From assembly GCF_024362525.1 (NCBI RefSeq), contig NZ_CP101459.1, positions 682,001 to 746,000 on the forward strand: DNA of 64,000 bases, given 5' to 3'. The notes under the pieces were generated by a model. The model made no database searches. It was not told the DNA's origin and saw only the letters and a program-made list of their open reading frames with translations. A program made the position numbers and the translations under genes. This DNA is from Natrononativus amylolyticus. GTDB taxonomy: Archaea > Halobacteriota > Halobacteria > Halobacteriales > Natrialbaceae. Shown piece by piece: positions 27,139 to 34,998 of this stretch. Position 1 is the first letter of the stretch, and each line of letters opens with the position of its first letter.

Positions 27139-28482
27139 ATGAGAGGAGTCCTTCGGAATCGAACGTTTCGTCGATTGTTTGCAGGTCGTGTGATCACCAA
27201 TATTGGTGATAGTTTCTACTTTGTCGCCGCGATGTGGCTCGTCTACAGTCTGACCAACGATCCCGTCTATACGGGAATAGCCGGGTTTGTGACAATGGCC
27301 CCGCAGGCGTTTCAATTTCTCGCAGGACCACTGGTCGATCGGTGGTCGATTCGACGAACACTTGTCAGCACGCAACTCATCCAAGCGGTTGTCGTCTCGT
27401 CGATTCCAATCGCCTATGTTTTCGGGTTCCTTACTGTCGAATTGATACTTGTCGTGATGCCTGTCCTTTCTGCACTCAACCAGCTGGTATATCCAGCTCA
27501 AATTGCCGCACTCCCGCGCATCCTTGACGATGAGGAGTTGGTCGCAGCTAATTCGTTGTTCTCGGTGGCTTACCAGGGGTTCGAAATGGTGGCGAATGGG
27601 ATAGGCGGTGTGCTTATCGGCCTGTTCGGCGCAGTCGCCCTGTTCGCACTTGACGTCATCACGTTTGGGATCGCCGCGATCGTGTTTGCGACAGTTTCGA
27701 TCCCGTCTGCGAATATGTTGACAAATGACGACCAACCAGAGGATACCTCGACACTGGCTAACGACGAAGGGCAAGTCGAGAACGGCGGTGACTCCCTTGT
27801 CACGGACGGTGACGGCACCCACACAGAAACCGAAGATTCCGGGTCCTATTTGATACGTATGCGCGAAGGAGTATCCGTTCTTCGTGGGACGTTCCTTGTA
27901 CCACTACTTGCCGGGGCAGTAGTTGCCAACTTTTCTGTCGGGATGATGCTAGCAGCGACTCCTGCGTACGCCGACTCTCTCGCCGTTCCGATAGTGTTGA
28001 GTCAGATCGGTGCAGCTGGAACCTACGGGATTCTCATGGGGTCAATTGCAGCAGGAAGCTTCGTTGGGGCGATAGCCACGAACCTCGTTGCTAATCGTCC
28101 ATTGGGCCGGAGCGCTATCGTCGGATATACCCTCGCAGGGGTACTCTGGAGTGGTGCTCTCCTCGCTGACTGGCTCCCTTTGACTGCTCTGCTCTTTGCG
28201 CTTGCGAACATCCCCATCGGAATCCTTTCCGTTCAAGTAGCTGCCGCCGTTCAATCTGCACCGCCAGCAGAGATGGTTGGACGGGTGAGTAGCATTCATG
28301 GTTCTGCGTCAGCATCCATGGTTCCCATCGGTTCGCTAACCGGGGGCGTCTTCGCTGGCTGGTTCAGCCCACAAGCTGCGATGGCTGCACTCGGTTTCGC
28401 AGCATTTTCACTGGCCCTGTATGTCTTAATGAATCCAGAGCTTCGTGAGTTGCCGTCTCCCGGCCGCGTGACAATCGACTAA
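27139..28482 (+). CDS. MFS transporter (EntS/MFS_3-like exporter)
   Basis: A 447-residue membrane protein with 12 predicted spans. Family features: RNRTFRRLFAGRVITNIGDS at the start, GPLVDRWSIRRTLVSTQLIQ as the loop 2-3 signature, and NQLVYPAQIAALPRILDDEE. The central cytoplasmic loop (about residues 195-235) is unusually acidic and rich in Asp, Glu and Thr. Members of this group export siderophores or drugs. The upstream ArsR-like gene is a possible regulator. Confidence 0.9.
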   Translation: MRGVLRNRTFRRLFAGRVITNIGDSFYFVAAMWLVYSLTNDPVYTGIAGFVTMAPQAFQFLAGPLVDRWSIRRTLVSTQLIQAVVVSSIPIAYVFGFLTVELILVVMPVLSALNQLVYPAQIAALPRILDDEELVAANSLFSVAYQGFEMVANGIGGVLIGLFGAVALFALDVITFGIAAIVFATVSIPSANMLTNDDQPEDTSTLANDEGQVENGGDSLVTDGDGTHTETEDSGSYLIRMREGVSVLRGTFLVPLLAGAVVANFSVGMMLAATPAYADSLAVPIVLSQIGAAGTYGILMGSIAAGSFVGAIATNLVANRPLGRSAIVGYTLAGVLWSGALLADWLPLTALLFALANIPIGILSVQVAAAVQSAPPAEMVGRVSSIHGSASASMVPIGSLTGGVFAGWFSPQAAMAALGFAAFSLALYVLMNPELRELPSPGRVTID

Positions 28483-28581
28483 TTGGCGGACGCGTTTAAC
28501 AGCGGATTCAGTATCATTCGAAGTGAGAATAAACCCAGGTGAGGAATTCTATGTCTGCTTGGGATGATATATGGTAATTGA

Positions 28582-28806
28582 TATCTAACTCTTGATGTTT
28601 CTGGCGAGGATCAAGATACAGCAATCGAGTTCTACGTGAACGGGTTGGGATTCACCCTCCAGCGAGACGATGATTACGGCGGCGAATGGCGCTGTATCGA
28701 GATTTCGCCCCCGGATCAGAGACGAACGTCTCGGTGAAGACGCCCAAGATGTTCTACGAAAACGAACGGGAGCATCAACTGGCGATAATCGGTGAAGGGC
28801 CCACCT
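28582..28806 (+). pseudogene. VOC/glyoxalase-fold remnant
   Basis: YLTLDVSGEDQDTAIEFYVN then GLGFTLQRDDDYGGEWRCIE matches the first beta-alpha-beta module of VOC-family proteins. A stop (TGA 28579) lies just before it. The frame ends at 28737, and a second frame continues with GSETNVSVKTPKMFYENERE. So it has lost its start, has a frameshift, and lacks the second module. Confidence 0.7.
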
Positions 28807-28833
28807 TGTCTATCCCCGCGAACGTACCGCACC

Positions 28834-29523
28834 TCACTCCGCCTCCTCATCCAACGTAAACGAGCCGTGATCGATCTCCCCTGCTCGCTCGTATCGGAGC
28901 ATCTGGACTCCCGTACTCGAGGTGTCGACATCCGTTAGCTCCAGGGCCGCGGGGACCGTCCCGTCATCGAACAGCCGCTTTCCCTCCCCTAGGGTCAGGG
29001 GGAAGATCCAGAGCCAGAACTCGTCGATGAGGTCGGCTGCGAGCAGCGTCTGGATCAGATCTTGGCTCCCCTGCACCATGATCACGTCCCCACGTTCGTT
29101 CTTGAGATCCTTGACGGCCTCTACGACATCACCCGAGAGCAGCGTCGAGTTGTTCCACTCGACCCTGTCGAGGGTCCTCGAGGCGACGTACTTGGACATG
29201 CTGTTCAGTTTCGCTGCGGTGGGATCGTCAGCCCCGTCGACGTTGGGCCAGTATGCAGCGAAGATTTCGTACGTCCTTCGGCCAAGCAACAACGCGTCGG
29301 CGTCGGCGAACTGACTGTCCATGACCTCGCCCATCTGCTCGTCCCAGTAGTTGACCGACCACCCACCCAGTTCGAAGCCGCCGTCCCGGTCCTCATCGGG
29401 TCCCCCCGGTGCCTGCATCACGCCGTCAAGCGTGAGGAACGTTCCGACGACGAGCGTTCCGGTCGTCTCGTCCATGTCGCCGGTTTCGATCTCGGTATCT
29501 GGTCTTCGGTCTTCTTTTGGCAT
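28834..29523 (-). CDS. RibD C-terminal/dihydrofolate-reductase-like protein
   Basis: A 229-residue protein. After a 16-residue leader, MDETTGTLVVGTFLTLDGVM starts a DHFR-fold domain of the RibD_C group: ADALLLGRRTYEIFAAYWP, DVIMVQGSQDLIQTLL, WLWIFPLTLGEGKRLFDDG. These are NADPH-dependent reductases or relatives of unknown substrate. ATG 29523 is supported by the conserved leader shared with the AHSA1 gene; Met at 29475 is the likely ancestral start. Function in riboflavin or folate synthesis is not implied by the context. Confidence 0.85.
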   Translation of the reverse strand: MPKEDRRPDTEIETGDMDETTGTLVVGTFLTLDGVMQAPGGPDEDRDGGFELGGWSVNYWDEQMGEVMDSQFADADALLLGRRTYEIFAAYWPNVDGADDPTAAKLNSMSKYVASRTLDRVEWNNSTLLSGDVVEAVKDLKNERGDVIMVQGSQDLIQTLLAADLIDEFWLWIFPLTLGEGKRLFDDGTVPAALELTDVDTSSTGVQMLRYERAGEIDHGSFTLDEEAE

Positions 29524-29600
29524 CAAGCTAATACTGGTCCAGCATCTGCTTACCAATTACACCACCATGCTAGTGTCAAACTCACACAGTAGATATCTGG
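29476..29600 (-). repeat. Duplicated leader, copy B
   Basis: This is the partner of 25595-25719 and gives the RibD-like gene its promoter region and first 16 codons (MPKEDRRPDTEIETGD). The ATG sits at the same offset (47 bases) in both copies. Confidence 0.8.
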
Positions 29601-29660
29601 ATACCGGAAACCGACGGCAGCCCAACAGCCGAATCTCTCCACCGTGAGCACTGATAGGCC

Positions 29661-30308
29661 GTGATTCACGCACAATTTCGGATTCAGCTACCGGAGGAAT
29701 CGTGGGTGGCAGCGGTCTCGAAGCGATTTCCCGATGCCACCTTCAAGCTCCTGTCGGGATACCGAACGGGTGAACGCGTGATCGAACTCGGAGAAATCGT
29801 CACGGAGACGCCGGACGAGATCGTCGAAGCACTCCGGGCTCACCCTTCGATTATTCGGTTCGAACTGCTAGAGTCGGCCGACAGACGCGTGCTCACCAAG
29901 TACGAGATGACCGACACTGAGCTCTATGACTTCGTCGAGGCGTCATCTTCGATCGTCGAGTTCCCGGTAGTCGCTCAGGATGGCTGGTTCGAATTCGAGC
30001 TGACCGGAACCCGCGAGGACCTCGAGCGACTGCGGGCAACGCTCGATGCGGAGGGGGCGGCGTACGAACTCCAGTCGCTCGTCGGTACCACGGACGCGGA
30101 TGTACTGCTGACCGACCGCCAGCGTGAGTTGCTAGAAATCGCCGTACGAAGCGGATACTTCGAAGTGCCACGGAAGTGTACCCTCGCGGAACTCGCCGCG
30201 ACGGTCGGTATCGATAAGGCAACAGCGAGCACGGTCCTCCGTCGCGGCGAAGCGAAGATCGTGAAATGGTTTCTGAGCGGCCCGGGAATGAAAGGGAACG
30301 TACCCTGA
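29661..30308 (+). CDS. HTH_10 (bacterioopsin-activator-like) regulator
   Basis: A 215-residue protein. The N-terminal half is the alpha/beta sensor region common in Bat-like regulators (FRIQLPEESWVAAVSKRFPD to GWFEFELTGTREDLERL). The C-terminal half is the HTH_10 domain: LTDRQRELLEIAVRSGYFEV then PRKCTLAELAATVGIDKATA. It starts with GTG. It is divergent from the RibD-like gene, with 137 bases between the two starts. Regulon unknown. Confidence 0.88.
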   Translation: MIHAQFRIQLPEESWVAAVSKRFPDATFKLLSGYRTGERVIELGEIVTETPDEIVEALRAHPSIIRFELLESADRRVLTKYEMTDTELYDFVEASSSIVEFPVVAQDGWFEFELTGTREDLERLRATLDAEGAAYELQSLVGTTDADVLLTDRQRELLEIAVRSGYFEVPRKCTLAELAATVGIDKATASTVLRRGEAKIVKWFLSGPGMKGNVP

Positions 30309-30314
30309 GTTCAT

Positions 30315-30334
30315 CCCACGACTGAAGTCGTGGG
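30315..30334. repeat. IS-end-like hairpin CCCACGAC-TGAA-GTCGTGGG
   Basis: A perfect 8-bp stem with TGAA loop directly follows the HTH_10 stop and could serve as its terminator. The same stem and loop recurs at 45931-45946. I recall such hairpins at the ends of haloarchaeal IS200/IS605-type elements. No transposase is nearby. Confidence 0.6.
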
Positions 30335-30418
30335 ATTCCCCCTCGAATATTTGTAATACTTTCAGAAATCTTGTCGCTGACGGTGATTGACTCGAGTGAT
30401 GACGGGTTTTTCTGCCAT

Positions 30419-30874
30419 TTAATCCGCAGTAAGTTCCTCGCTACGGTCGTCATCCGACGTGTCAGGATCAGGCACCGGACGTGGCATCCGTTCGAGTTCA
30501 CGCATCTCGGCATCCTTGGTGAGGCGATCGTACTGTCGTTTCCAGGCGTCCTCCGGAAAGAGCCCGTTCGCATCGAAGAGCTCTCGAGCCTGCCGGGTGA
30601 GGCGATAGAACTTGTAAGGGTAGCCTCGAGTGCGTTCCCCAGCCGGAATCGTGAGTTCCTCGACGACACCGACGTCCCTCAGGACCGAGAGGTGGCCCCT
30701 GATCGTATCCTTCTCGAGGCTGGGGTTGGTCTTCGAGAGTTCGTCGACGCTTGGCGCCCCCTTCGGGTGGCCGACGATATCGGCGAGGATGTTGGCCCGG
30801 CTCGTACTGGTGACCGCCTGCAGGACGTGCCACGTATCAGGCTCGTCGTCTGCAGCGTGTCCCGGTGGCTTCAT
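30419..30874 (-). CDS. Winged-helix transcriptional regulator
   Basis: A 151-residue protein. DTWHVLQAVTSTSRANILAD and LEKDTIRGHLSVLRDVGVVE make an ArsR-type winged helix, with the wing at GYPYKFYRLTRQARELF. A charged tail follows. ATG 30874 (MKPPGHAADD) is preferred over the in-frame start at 30901, which would leave too little room for a promoter. It is divergent from the gene at 30937, with only 62 bases between starts, so it probably regulates itself and that gene. Confidence 0.82.
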   Translation of the reverse strand: MKPPGHAADDEPDTWHVLQAVTSTSRANILADIVGHPKGAPSVDELSKTNPSLEKDTIRGHLSVLRDVGVVEELTIPAGERTRGYPYKFYRLTRQARELFDANGLFPEDAWKRQYDRLTKDAEMRELERMPRPVPDPDTSDDDRSEELTAD

Positions 30875-30895
30875 ACGATCGTATACTCCGTCCAC

Positions 30896-30910
30896 ACGCA
30901 TAAATATACG
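30896..30910 (+). promoter_or_regulatory. TATA-like element in a divergent promoter
   Basis: The block ataaatatac lies about 28 bases before ATG 30937, the spacing expected for a leaderless haloarchaeal transcript. It sits inside the 62-base region shared with the divergent HTH gene. Confidence 0.5.
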
Positions 30911-30936
30911 GATTTTTGAGGCCAGTAGTTAGACGT

Positions 30937-31560
30937 ATGGTTACAACAGTGGTAACACCACTAATCAGTATATTGAAGACACAGCCACTGCTAGGTGATC
31001 GCATGGCTGAAGAGAGTGGCGTCGATGCGGATGTGATCGATGTCGATGGGTTGGCGTTCTCCTTCGAGGAGCACGAACGCCTGAAGACGTTGCTCCACAG
31101 CGACCGATTTCGAGAACTCGCCTTCAGTGAGCGGCGGTATCTCGTGTTAGGGGCTGGTGGCGACACTGACGTCGCCGATCGCCGGATGGCAGTCTATAAG
31201 CTTCTGGCCCGACGTCGAGACGCCGTTTCGTTCCGTCTCGAGGATTTCGGTTTGACACCCGACGAACTCGCGCTGTGGGCTGCCGCGTACGAAAACCTGT
31301 GTGCGAAGGCGACACACATCGTCCTCGTGATCGAGGATTACGAAGGTGGCTATGTGTGGGAACTCGGCTATCTCTTCCACGAGGATATTCGGGAGAAGGT
31401 GTGGGTGCTCAAACGGGAGTACGGAAGTGTGGAAGCCAATAGAGCGCGATACGATAACGGGATGGCTGCATCTCACCTGCAGTTGGTCGAGAACGCCGAT
31501 AGAACGTTTCGGTGGACGGATCGCGATGAACTCGAGACACAGACAGAGAAGATTCCCTGA
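30937..31560 (+). CDS. Unknown alpha/beta protein, deoxyribosyltransferase-like (DUF7509-like?)
   Basis: A 207-residue haloarchaeal protein. The core reads YLVLGAGGDTDVADRRMAVY, then SFRLEDFGLTPDELALWAAA, ENLCAKATHIVLVIEDYEGG and YVWELGYLFHEDIREKVWV. A Rossmann-like order with an acidic EDYEGGYVWELG stretch resembles nucleoside 2-deoxyribosyltransferase-type folds, where a Glu in such a motif is catalytic. That is a structural guess. ATG 30937 is chosen because the TATA element is properly spaced. The divergent wHTH gene is a likely regulator. Confidence 0.65.
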   Translation: MVTTVVTPLISILKTQPLLGDRMAEESGVDADVIDVDGLAFSFEEHERLKTLLHSDRFRELAFSERRYLVLGAGGDTDVADRRMAVYKLLARRRDAVSFRLEDFGLTPDELALWAAAYENLCAKATHIVLVIEDYEGGYVWELGYLFHEDIREKVWVLKREYGSVEANRARYDNGMAASHLQLVENADRTFRWTDRDELETQTEKIP

Positions 31561-31611
31561 GTCACCCGGAGTGGCCGCCTGGGCGGTGGCTCAGAGTGAT
31601 GACTTCGGAGT

Positions 31612-31646
31612 GTTTGAAACGAGCGTTTGAAACAATCGTTTGTAAC
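31612..31646. repeat. Three GTTTGAAAC-type repeats with exact 13-bp period
   Basis: GTTTGAAAC at 31612 and 31625 and GTTTGTAAC at 31638 are spaced exactly 13 bases apart, in the 238-base gap between convergent genes and just beyond the polB2 stop. Iteron-like protein-binding sites are one reading, chance another. Confidence 0.45.
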
Positions 31647-31798
31647 AACCACTGGCGTAGATTCCAACGAGGACGAACCCAGTATTTGACTGCTCGACTC
31701 GGCTAAATCTCAGGGAACGATCATCGAACAAGGTCCGTATGGGAGCCGCTTTCGCTCGTTGACGCTGGTTGATTGTAAAGGAAATACAACAACTCGAT

Positions 31799-33904
31799 TT
31801 ACGTAGTATATGTTGGCAGTGATCCATTGACTCGTTCTGAGAGGTATCGTTCGATCTCGGCCCGCCGCCACCCAAGTGGCGCACACACCGCTTCTACGGC
31901 ATCAATCGCGAGGTCTGCATAGAGCTCACTGTCGTACTGGTCGGGTTCCTCACACGCAAGTCGAACCCGCTCGCGTGAGCGTTTGCAGTCGTCAACGACG
32001 ACATAGGAAACATCCTGACCCGGCTGAATATCCAGATCCAAGTCTGTGCCGCGTTCGAGGGCAGCGACCGTCCGCGTGTACTGTCGATATGCGTCGAGCG
32101 GTTTGGATGGCCGCTTCGTGATCACGAGTTCGGCGGGGTCGATCTCTCCAGTCCGGAGTGTTTGAAGTGCGCCTTGGAGGTGTGCACAGACGGCCTCGGG
32201 GGAGCGATGGTCATCGAGAAGTCGGATGCACTCTCGCTGGAGCGTCGTGATCCACTCGGGGGTGTGTCGTTGACGGCTCTCGATGCCGCGGAACTTGTAC
32301 TCGCCGTCACAGCGCTTTCCGAAGTACTTCGTGAGCGCCCCTTCGTCGCTCTCTGCCAGGGGGACAAATGCGACCCACTCGAACGCTGCTTCGTACTCGA
32401 GCCGAATGCCTACTTCCTCGGAGGTCGCCTCTGCAAGACTCGTCAGGGGAACCTGCGTTTCACCATCGATCGGTGTCACCCAGACGCTGTCGACGATACC
32501 GTGAAGCAGCCGCCACCCGTTCTGTTCGAGAATCTCCTTGGCCTCGAGGAGGATTTCGCGAGCGTAGGCGTTGATCGCTTCGTGGCACTCGATCCGGCCG
32601 AACTTGGCGTTGCTAAACCCTTGATAACCGAAACAGGAGACGAGGATCCACTTGATCGCACTCGACCGTCGGCGCAATGCCGTTCGCCGTTCGTCGTCGT
32701 CGGTCCGCTCGAGTTCGGCTTTGATTGCATCCCGGTCGTCGATCAACGGCTGTAGAACATCCGGGAGGTACCCGGGCTCATCACAGACCGCGTATCCGAG
32801 GCCGGGAACATCTGCCCGATCGCTGTGACACTCACAGCGGATCGTCTCCGGGCTGATGTTGTGCTGGCAGATGATGTTGGGATACAGACTCGAGAAATCG
32901 AGTTCGTGAACGTTCTCATGAAGGCCGACGTCTGGAGCGAACGTATACCCCCCGCGATCGGCGTTGTGAAGGGTACGCATCGGCTTGAAGAACTCATGGC
33001 GCCACGAGTTCCACGGGACTAACACGCCACGATCGCGCGCCTCGCGGATCTGGATCGCGGTGAGGACGTTCCCAATCGATGCCCACCCGAGTTCCTGAAG
33101 CGGCTTCCACGACCGGCCGACGAGATCCAGACAGCCAGTTAGCCCCGACTGTGTATAGAAGAACGTGTTCGACCGATCGACGATGACGCGCCCGGGTACG
33201 TTGTAGCGTGCCGGTGAGTGACCGACGTCGCCGTAGCTTTCGTACGTCGACGCCCCGGCAAGACGCTGGACACCAGGGAGGCGGCCGAGTTGCAACTCGA
33301 CATCGTATTCGGCGGCACTCTCGGTGAGGACGGGAACGAGACGGCTCGACGAGAGAACAAGCACGTCCGGATCAACACGTTCGAGGCGAGCCTGTAGGGT
33401 TTCCAAGACGGTGGTTGGTGAGCCACTGATGTAGTCGTCGTCGATCGTGAGTTCGGTGAGTGGTGGGGTTGCCAGTTCCGGTGGCGCTGCAGCGAGTTCG
33501 AGCGTCGACAGCGCCGTTCCCGGCGTCGGATCGGTACCGGTCTCGAGACAATAGCGAAACTCCCGGGAGAAATCGACGTTGAAACACCGGTAGGTTCCCG
33601 GGCGGTCACGCTGGCGGACGAACCGGGCGACCTGTTGGACGTCGTCGATTCCGCGAACGTCGATCCGGAGAACCGGTTCGTGATCGTGGCGAAATCCTGG
33701 CCGCCAGCGTTCGGTTGCCGTGGCGACGACGGCAGGGTGGCGCTGGAGGTCGACCTCGAGTGTTTCGAGTGAGCCATTGCTGGTCGATGCAGCGGCCGCA
33801 TACAGTGTCGGTCGGTAGTCGGTGATCCGTTCGTACGCTGCGCCGTCTGCGGTTACGGTCCACAGGTAGACGCCATCATCGAGATAGTCGATCGTGAACA
33901 CCAC
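31799..33904 (-). CDS. polB2: Family B DNA polymerase, PolB2-like, with altered motif C
   Basis: A 701-residue DNA polymerase homologue. Motif A is DFSSLYPNII (about 336-345) and motif B KWILVSCFGYQGFSNAKFG (about 418-436). Motif C, normally YGDTDS, reads HGIVDS (468-473), so the first catalytic Asp is replaced by Ile. The exonuclease region lacks clear acidic triads: the place of Exo II is DVLVLSSSRLVP. Starts GTG-GTG. Archaeal PolB2 proteins are known to have divergent catalytic motifs. It is the last gene behind the Orc1/Cdc6 group and may be a structural or translesion factor rather than a replicase. Confidence 0.85.
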   Translation of the reverse strand: MVFTIDYLDDGVYLWTVTADGAAYERITDYRPTLYAAAASTSNGSLETLEVDLQRHPAVVATATERWRPGFRHDHEPVLRIDVRGIDDVQQVARFVRQRDRPGTYRCFNVDFSREFRYCLETGTDPTPGTALSTLELAAAPPELATPPLTELTIDDDYISGSPTTVLETLQARLERVDPDVLVLSSSRLVPVLTESAAEYDVELQLGRLPGVQRLAGASTYESYGDVGHSPARYNVPGRVIVDRSNTFFYTQSGLTGCLDLVGRSWKPLQELGWASIGNVLTAIQIREARDRGVLVPWNSWRHEFFKPMRTLHNADRGGYTFAPDVGLHENVHELDFSSLYPNIICQHNISPETIRCECHSDRADVPGLGYAVCDEPGYLPDVLQPLIDDRDAIKAELERTDDDERRTALRRRSSAIKWILVSCFGYQGFSNAKFGRIECHEAINAYAREILLEAKEILEQNGWRLLHGIVDSVWVTPIDGETQVPLTSLAEATSEEVGIRLEYEAAFEWVAFVPLAESDEGALTKYFGKRCDGEYKFRGIESRQRHTPEWITTLQRECIRLLDDHRSPEAVCAHLQGALQTLRTGEIDPAELVITKRPSKPLDAYRQYTRTVAALERGTDLDLDIQPGQDVSYVVVDDCKRSRERVRLACEEPDQYDSELYADLAIDAVEAVCAPLGWRRAEIERYLSERVNGSLPTYTT

Positions 33905-33915
33905 GGCAACTCACC

Positions 33916-34197
33916 TCAGCTCTCACTACTGGCCGTCTCTGCCTCGGTTTCGAGCGCCTCGAGTCGTCTCTCGAGTGTTTCGAGGCGGGCTTCCTGTTCG
34001 AGGGCGATCGAGACGAGGATCGCATACGTCGGCTCGGGGTGGTTCAGATACCCGCTCGCGTCCGCGTGCTTCCGTGCGTGCTCGAACAACTGGTCGAAGT
34101 GGGGTTGATCCCGTCGACGGAGTCCGCGCCGGTAGTCGGCCCACTGGCGCTCGAGGGCGCGAAGCGTATCGCGGAACGTCGGGTTAGTGCGACCCAC
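33916..34197 (-). CDS. Small coiled-coil protein of the Cdc6-PolB2 module
   Basis: A 93-residue protein starting at GTG 34197 (VGRTNPTFRDTLRALERQWA). It overlaps the end of the RecA-like gene by 14 bases and ends 11 bases before polB2, so it is translationally linked to both. It contains FDQLFEHARKHADASGYLNH and a C-terminal coiled coil (LEQEARLETLERRLEALETE). The much longer frame to 34491 is rejected because that part is the shadow of the RecA-like gene. Probably an adaptor; no family known to me. Confidence 0.6.
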   Translation of the reverse strand: MGRTNPTFRDTLRALERQWADYRRGLRRRDQPHFDQLFEHARKHADASGYLNHPEPTYAILVSIALEQEARLETLERRLEALETEAETASSES

Positions 34198-34888
34198 TGG
34201 CGAACACCTCCTGTGGTCGTGTTTGGTGCGCCGGTGTGTGGTCGTACAGGGGGCGACGCGCTTCGAGGATGCGTTGCCAGAACGCAAGCGTCGTCTGGAC
34301 GTGGCCGTGGCTAGTCGGGTAGACGAGCGTTTCGAACCCGTCGGCGACGAACCGGGGGCCCTCTCGAGTGTGTTCACAGTGAATCGTTTCGCCGGCTGCT
34401 GCGGCGACCGGCTCGGAGAACGCGTCCGCTCGAGTCCGGGTGACGAGAACCGGAACGTCGTGCTCACGACTGTAGCGAGCCAGTGTCGCAAGCGTCTGGA
34501 GAAGGAGCTCCGTCCCCTCGCCCCGATAGCACTCGTCGGCGCGGTACAGCGCGTCGACGGCGGGTACGACGATCACCTCCGTGTCGTCGTCGAGGTGGGT
34601 CGCGAGCGCATCGACGATCGCGACGTGTTGATACTGCGTGAACCCACGGGCGACGTGAATCCGGTCGAGCACTCGCGGCGTCGGTGCGAGCCTTGCGAGT
34701 GGCTGTGTCGTCGCATGCCCGTGGGTGTCGACCCAGACGGCCCTTCCCCGTGTGGTCAAGACGTGGTCAACGACCAGCGTGTGGAGTGGCCCTCGTGGGT
34801 TGTCGCCCGTTTCGAGGAGAGTGATGCCCGGCTCGAGTGACGGCAACTCCGGAACGGTCGGCGTCTGTGAGGGGGTGGAAGTAGACAT
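34184..34888 (-). CDS. RecA/RadA-fold protein lacking the P-loop
   Basis: A 234-residue protein with RecA-core layout but no Walker A lysine. Where the P-loop should be it reads LLETGDNPRGPLHTLVVDHV (about residues 24-43). The Walker B-like strand is TEVIVVPAVDALYR (about 103-116), followed by LQTLATLARYSREHDVPVLV, the usual helix and strand after Walker B in RadA-type proteins. It therefore probably does not hydrolyse ATP and could act as a regulatory paralogue in recombination or replication. It lies between cdc6 and polB2. Confidence 0.7.
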   Translation of the reverse strand: MSTSTPSQTPTVPELPSLEPGITLLETGDNPRGPLHTLVVDHVLTTRGRAVWVDTHGHATTQPLARLAPTPRVLDRIHVARGFTQYQHVAIVDALATHLDDDTEVIVVPAVDALYRADECYRGEGTELLLQTLATLARYSREHDVPVLVTRTRADAFSEPVAAAAGETIHCEHTREGPRFVADGFETLVYPTSHGHVQTTLAFWQRILEARRPLYDHTPAHQTRPQEVFASGSH

Positions 34889-34934
34889 TCACGTGGGTAG
34901 ATGGGGAGAGAAAGAATAAGCGAGCGCGTGACAG

Positions 34935-34951
34935 TTCCGACGTTTCCGAAA
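34935..34951. promoter_or_regulatory. TTCCGA repeat pair upstream of the RecA-like gene
   Basis: TTCCGACG (34935) and TTCCGAAA (34944) are tandem with a 9-base period, about 50 bases before the RecA-like start. The same word with the same period lies upstream of cdc6. Confidence 0.5.
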
Positions 34952-34998
34952 GCGATCGACACGAGCGTCGATCGTGCCGCAGTAATGCGATTTTGGCG

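Noticed and set aside
27109-27822. 237-codon minus-strand open frame
   Set aside because: It is antisense to the MFS transporter, which shows family motifs and membrane spans.
31612-31646. GTTTGAAAC repeats as a CRISPR remnant
   Set aside because: Units are 9 bases with a 4-base gap; CRISPR repeats and spacers are about 30 and 35 bases. No cas gene is present.
33916-34491. Long version (191 residues) of the small coiled-coil gene
   Set aside because: The first 98 codons overlap the RecA-like gene out of frame and are Ser/Arg/Thr-rich. The GTG at 34197 gives a compact protein with normal composition.
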